A DNA stretch of 6,737 nt from Planctomycetota bacterium. GTDB lineage: Bacteria; Planctomycetota; B129-G9. The stretch covers positions 1-6,737 of the forward strand of contig JAUWEX010000063.1 of the NCBI GenBank assembly GCA_030607235.1. The letters run 5' to 3'. Of this stretch, positions 5,331-6,737 are shown piece by piece (position 1 is the stretch's first letter; each line of letters starts with the position of its first letter). A program made the translations under genes and the position numbers. The notes below the pieces were generated by a model, which was not told the DNA's origin, did no database searches, and saw only the letters and a program-made list of their open reading frames with translations.

Positions 5331-6092
5331 ATGCAAAAACCTGTTATCGCGATGAACTGCAACATCAAGCGCAACGAGGAAGTCTGCGCCGACTACCTCT
5401 CGACCTATACCGCCTATCCCGACTCGGTCGAGCGGGCCGGCGGCGTGCCGCTGCTCATCCCGCCGCTCGCCGACGAAGCCGACCTGCGCGAGGTGCTCAA
5501 GGGAGTGCACGGGATTGTCCTGGTCGGTGGCGACGATATCGACCCGGCGGCTTACGGGCAGGAGTGGCACGAAAAAAGTACGCCGATATTTCCGCGTCGG
5601 CAAAACTTCGACCTGCGCCTCGTGCCGATCGTTCTTGAGATGGGCCTGCCGGTGCTGGGTGTGTGCGACGGGCATGAGGAGATAAACATTGCGCTCGGTG
5701 GCACGCTTCACCAGCACATCCCCGACGTTTACGGTATGCAGATCGTCCACGCGCGCGGCAAGGAACTGGCCCGGCGCGGCGAGCAGCGCTATCACAACGT
5801 GAGCATCGAGCCGGATTCGCTGGTTGCCGAGATCACAGGCAAAACCAAGTTGGAAGTGAACTCGATACATCATCAGGCGATCGACCGTCTCGGCGAGGGA
5901 CTGCGCGTAACGGCGCGCTCGATTGACGGTGTGGTCGAGGCGATAGAATACGCCGACCGCCGCGACAAGCGCTTCATGCTTGGCTTGCAGTGGCATCCCG
6001 AACATCTCAGCGCCAGGCGGCCCGAGCAACTCGCGCTGTTCGAGGCGCTCGTCAAGGCGGCGATTGAATACAGGGACGGGAGGTGTGCATGA
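5331..6092 (+). CDS. Gamma-glutamyl-gamma-aminobutyrate hydrolase family protein (peptidase C26, PuuD-like)
   Basis: A 253-residue cytoplasmic member of the class I glutamine-amidotransferase-like superfamily. Relatives such as PuuD hydrolyse gamma-glutamyl bonds; the substrate here is not known. LVGGDDIDPAAYG (64-76) is the family's characteristic GG-DxxP loop. The nucleophile elbow is LGVCDGHEEINIALGG with Cys112. The remaining triad residues are in GLQWHPE (His222, Glu224), and NSIHHQAID (177-185) is the usual substrate-side histidine pair. Most relatives have C-R-G-x-Q after the nucleophile; here it is C-D-G-H-E, a noticeable change. The start is ATG 5331 because GGAG at 5321-5324 is 6 bases upstream and the promoter -10 excludes earlier starts. 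Its stop overlaps the purN start by four bases (ATGA), so the two are translationally coupled. A role linked to purine or glutamine metabolism is only suggested by this pairing. Confidence 0.88.
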   Translation: MQKPVIAMNCNIKRNEEVCADYLSTYTAYPDSVERAGGVPLLIPPLADEADLREVLKGVHGIVLVGGDDIDPAAYGQEWHEKSTPIFPRRQNFDLRLVPIVLEMGLPVLGVCDGHEEINIALGGTLHQHIPDVYGMQIVHARGKELARRGEQRYHNVSIEPDSLVAEITGKTKLEVNSIHHQAIDRLGEGLRVTARSIDGVVEAIEYADRRDKRFMLGLQWHPEHLSARRPEQLALFEALVKAAIEYRDGRCA

Positions 6093-6706
6093 GTGGGCGG
6101 ATCAAACTCGGCGTGATCGTCTCCGGTGGCGGCACGACGCTGCAAAATTTTATCGACCGGATCGAGCGCGGCACGCTTAACGCCGCCGTCGCCGTCGTCA
6201 TCAGCAGCAACCGCAACGCTTACGCCCTGAAGCGCGCGCAAAAGGCGGGCATCCCGACGGAGGTCGTCTGCCGCATGGAGCACGAATCGGTGGAATCCTT
6301 CTCCGATGCTATCAGCGCGATTCTCGACCGCTACGAGGTCGATTTGGTAACGCTGGCGGGGTTTCTCGTGCTGTACCGGATTCCCGCGCGCTACCTGGGC
6401 CGCGTGCTTAACATTCATCCCGCGCTGCTGCCCGCGCACGGCGGCAAGGGCTTTTACGGCGACCGCGTGCACAAGGCGGTGCTGGAGGCGGGGGACGCCG
6501 AGAGCGGGTGCACGGTGCATTTCGCGGACAATCTCTACGACAACGGGCCGATAGTGGCGCAGCGGCGCGTGCCGGTGCTGCCGGGCGATACCGTCGAGAT
6601 GCTGCGCGCGCGCGTGGCCGAGCAGGAAAACATCGCCTATCCCGAAGCGATAAATCTCTTTGCCGCCGGGGCGCTCGACGACCTCGCCGCGCGGATGAAA
6701 AAATAG
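6089..6706 (+). CDS. purN: Phosphoribosylglycinamide formyltransferase (GAR transformylase)
   Basis: A 205-residue cytoplasmic enzyme that transfers a formyl group from 10-formyltetrahydrofolate to GAR, the third step of purine synthesis. The N-terminal phosphate-binding loop is SGGGTTLQNFID (12-23), a variant of the common SGxGSNLQ. The catalytic residues are Asn108 and His110 in NIHPALLP, and Asp151 in YDNGPIVAQ. GGKGFYGDRVHKAVLEAG (118-135) and SGCTVHF (139-145) are typical of PurN. The ATG at 6089 is preferred over the GTG at 6083 because GGGAGG at 6078-6083 is 5 bases before it. It overlaps the stop of the upstream hydrolase and depends on the promoter at 5277-5304. The last 31 bases of the window after its stop include a T-run at about 6723-6730, but I cannot build a convincing terminator stem before it. 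Confidence 0.95.
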   Translation: MSGRIKLGVIVSGGGTTLQNFIDRIERGTLNAAVAVVISSNRNAYALKRAQKAGIPTEVVCRMEHESVESFSDAISAILDRYEVDLVTLAGFLVLYRIPARYLGRVLNIHPALLPAHGGKGFYGDRVHKAVLEAGDAESGCTVHFADNLYDNGPIVAQRRVPVLPGDTVEMLRARVAEQENIAYPEAINLFAAGALDDLAARMKK

Positions 6707-6737
6707 GTTGAAAGGGTCTCGCTTCTTTTTTTGTGTG

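Noticed and set aside
6083..6088. GTG at 6083 as the purN start
   Set aside because: It overlaps the GGGAGG ribosome binding site that serves the ATG at 6089.
6707..6737. Terminator after purN
   Set aside because: A T-run is present, but no convincing stem precedes it and the window ends there.

Overview
This window reads as a short piece of chromosome from a GC-rich bacterium, probably uncultured. It holds housekeeping genes, with one clearly AT-rich gene set among them. The best taxonomic hint is the small protein at 1877-2305. It matches what I remember as the Minf_1886 family (TIGR04138-like), which is typical of the PVC group (Planctomycetes, Verrucomicrobia, Lentisphaerae and relatives). 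The intergenic CGCAGAG- and CACAGATT-type repeats are also common in environmental genomes, but they do not fix the taxon.

Layout. At 1-2305 (+) is a compact run of the 3' part of holB (DNA polymerase III delta'), ricT/yaaT (PSP1-domain protein with a double CxxxxCC signature) and the Minf_1886-type protein, separated by 8 and 15 bp. The holB-yaaT order is the same as in Bacillus. At 2306-2490 is a repeat-bearing spacer with a small perfect hairpin. At 2491-3294 (+) is pgeF (YfiH/DUF152 family). At 3312-4200 is a unit made of two 26-bp inverted repeat arms (23 of 26 identical) tightly enclosing an AT-rich DUF2971 gene on the minus strand (3347-4144). At 4218-5213 (-) is asd, aspartate-semialdehyde dehydrogenase. 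At 5214-5330 is a divergent promoter region with two good sigma70-like promoters whose -35 boxes are the two arms of a palindrome. At 5331-6706 (+) are a class I glutamine-amidotransferase-like hydrolase (peptidase C26, PuuD-like) and purN, which overlap by ATGA.

How the genes relate. The first cluster joins replication (clamp loader) and, if the Bacillus role carries over, RNA processing (RicT). pgeF belongs to cell-wall quality control. asd feeds the lysine/diaminopimelate, threonine and methionine pathways. purN makes a purine precursor. These are ordinary core genes. The part that does not fit is the DUF2971 cassette. It differs sharply in base composition, is bounded on both sides by near-identical inverted repeats, and fits between two convergent core genes with only about 17 bp to spare at each side. 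I see no transposase, CRISPR array, tRNA or rRNA in the window. The cassette is the best candidate for something undescribed, but its function and mobility are inference.
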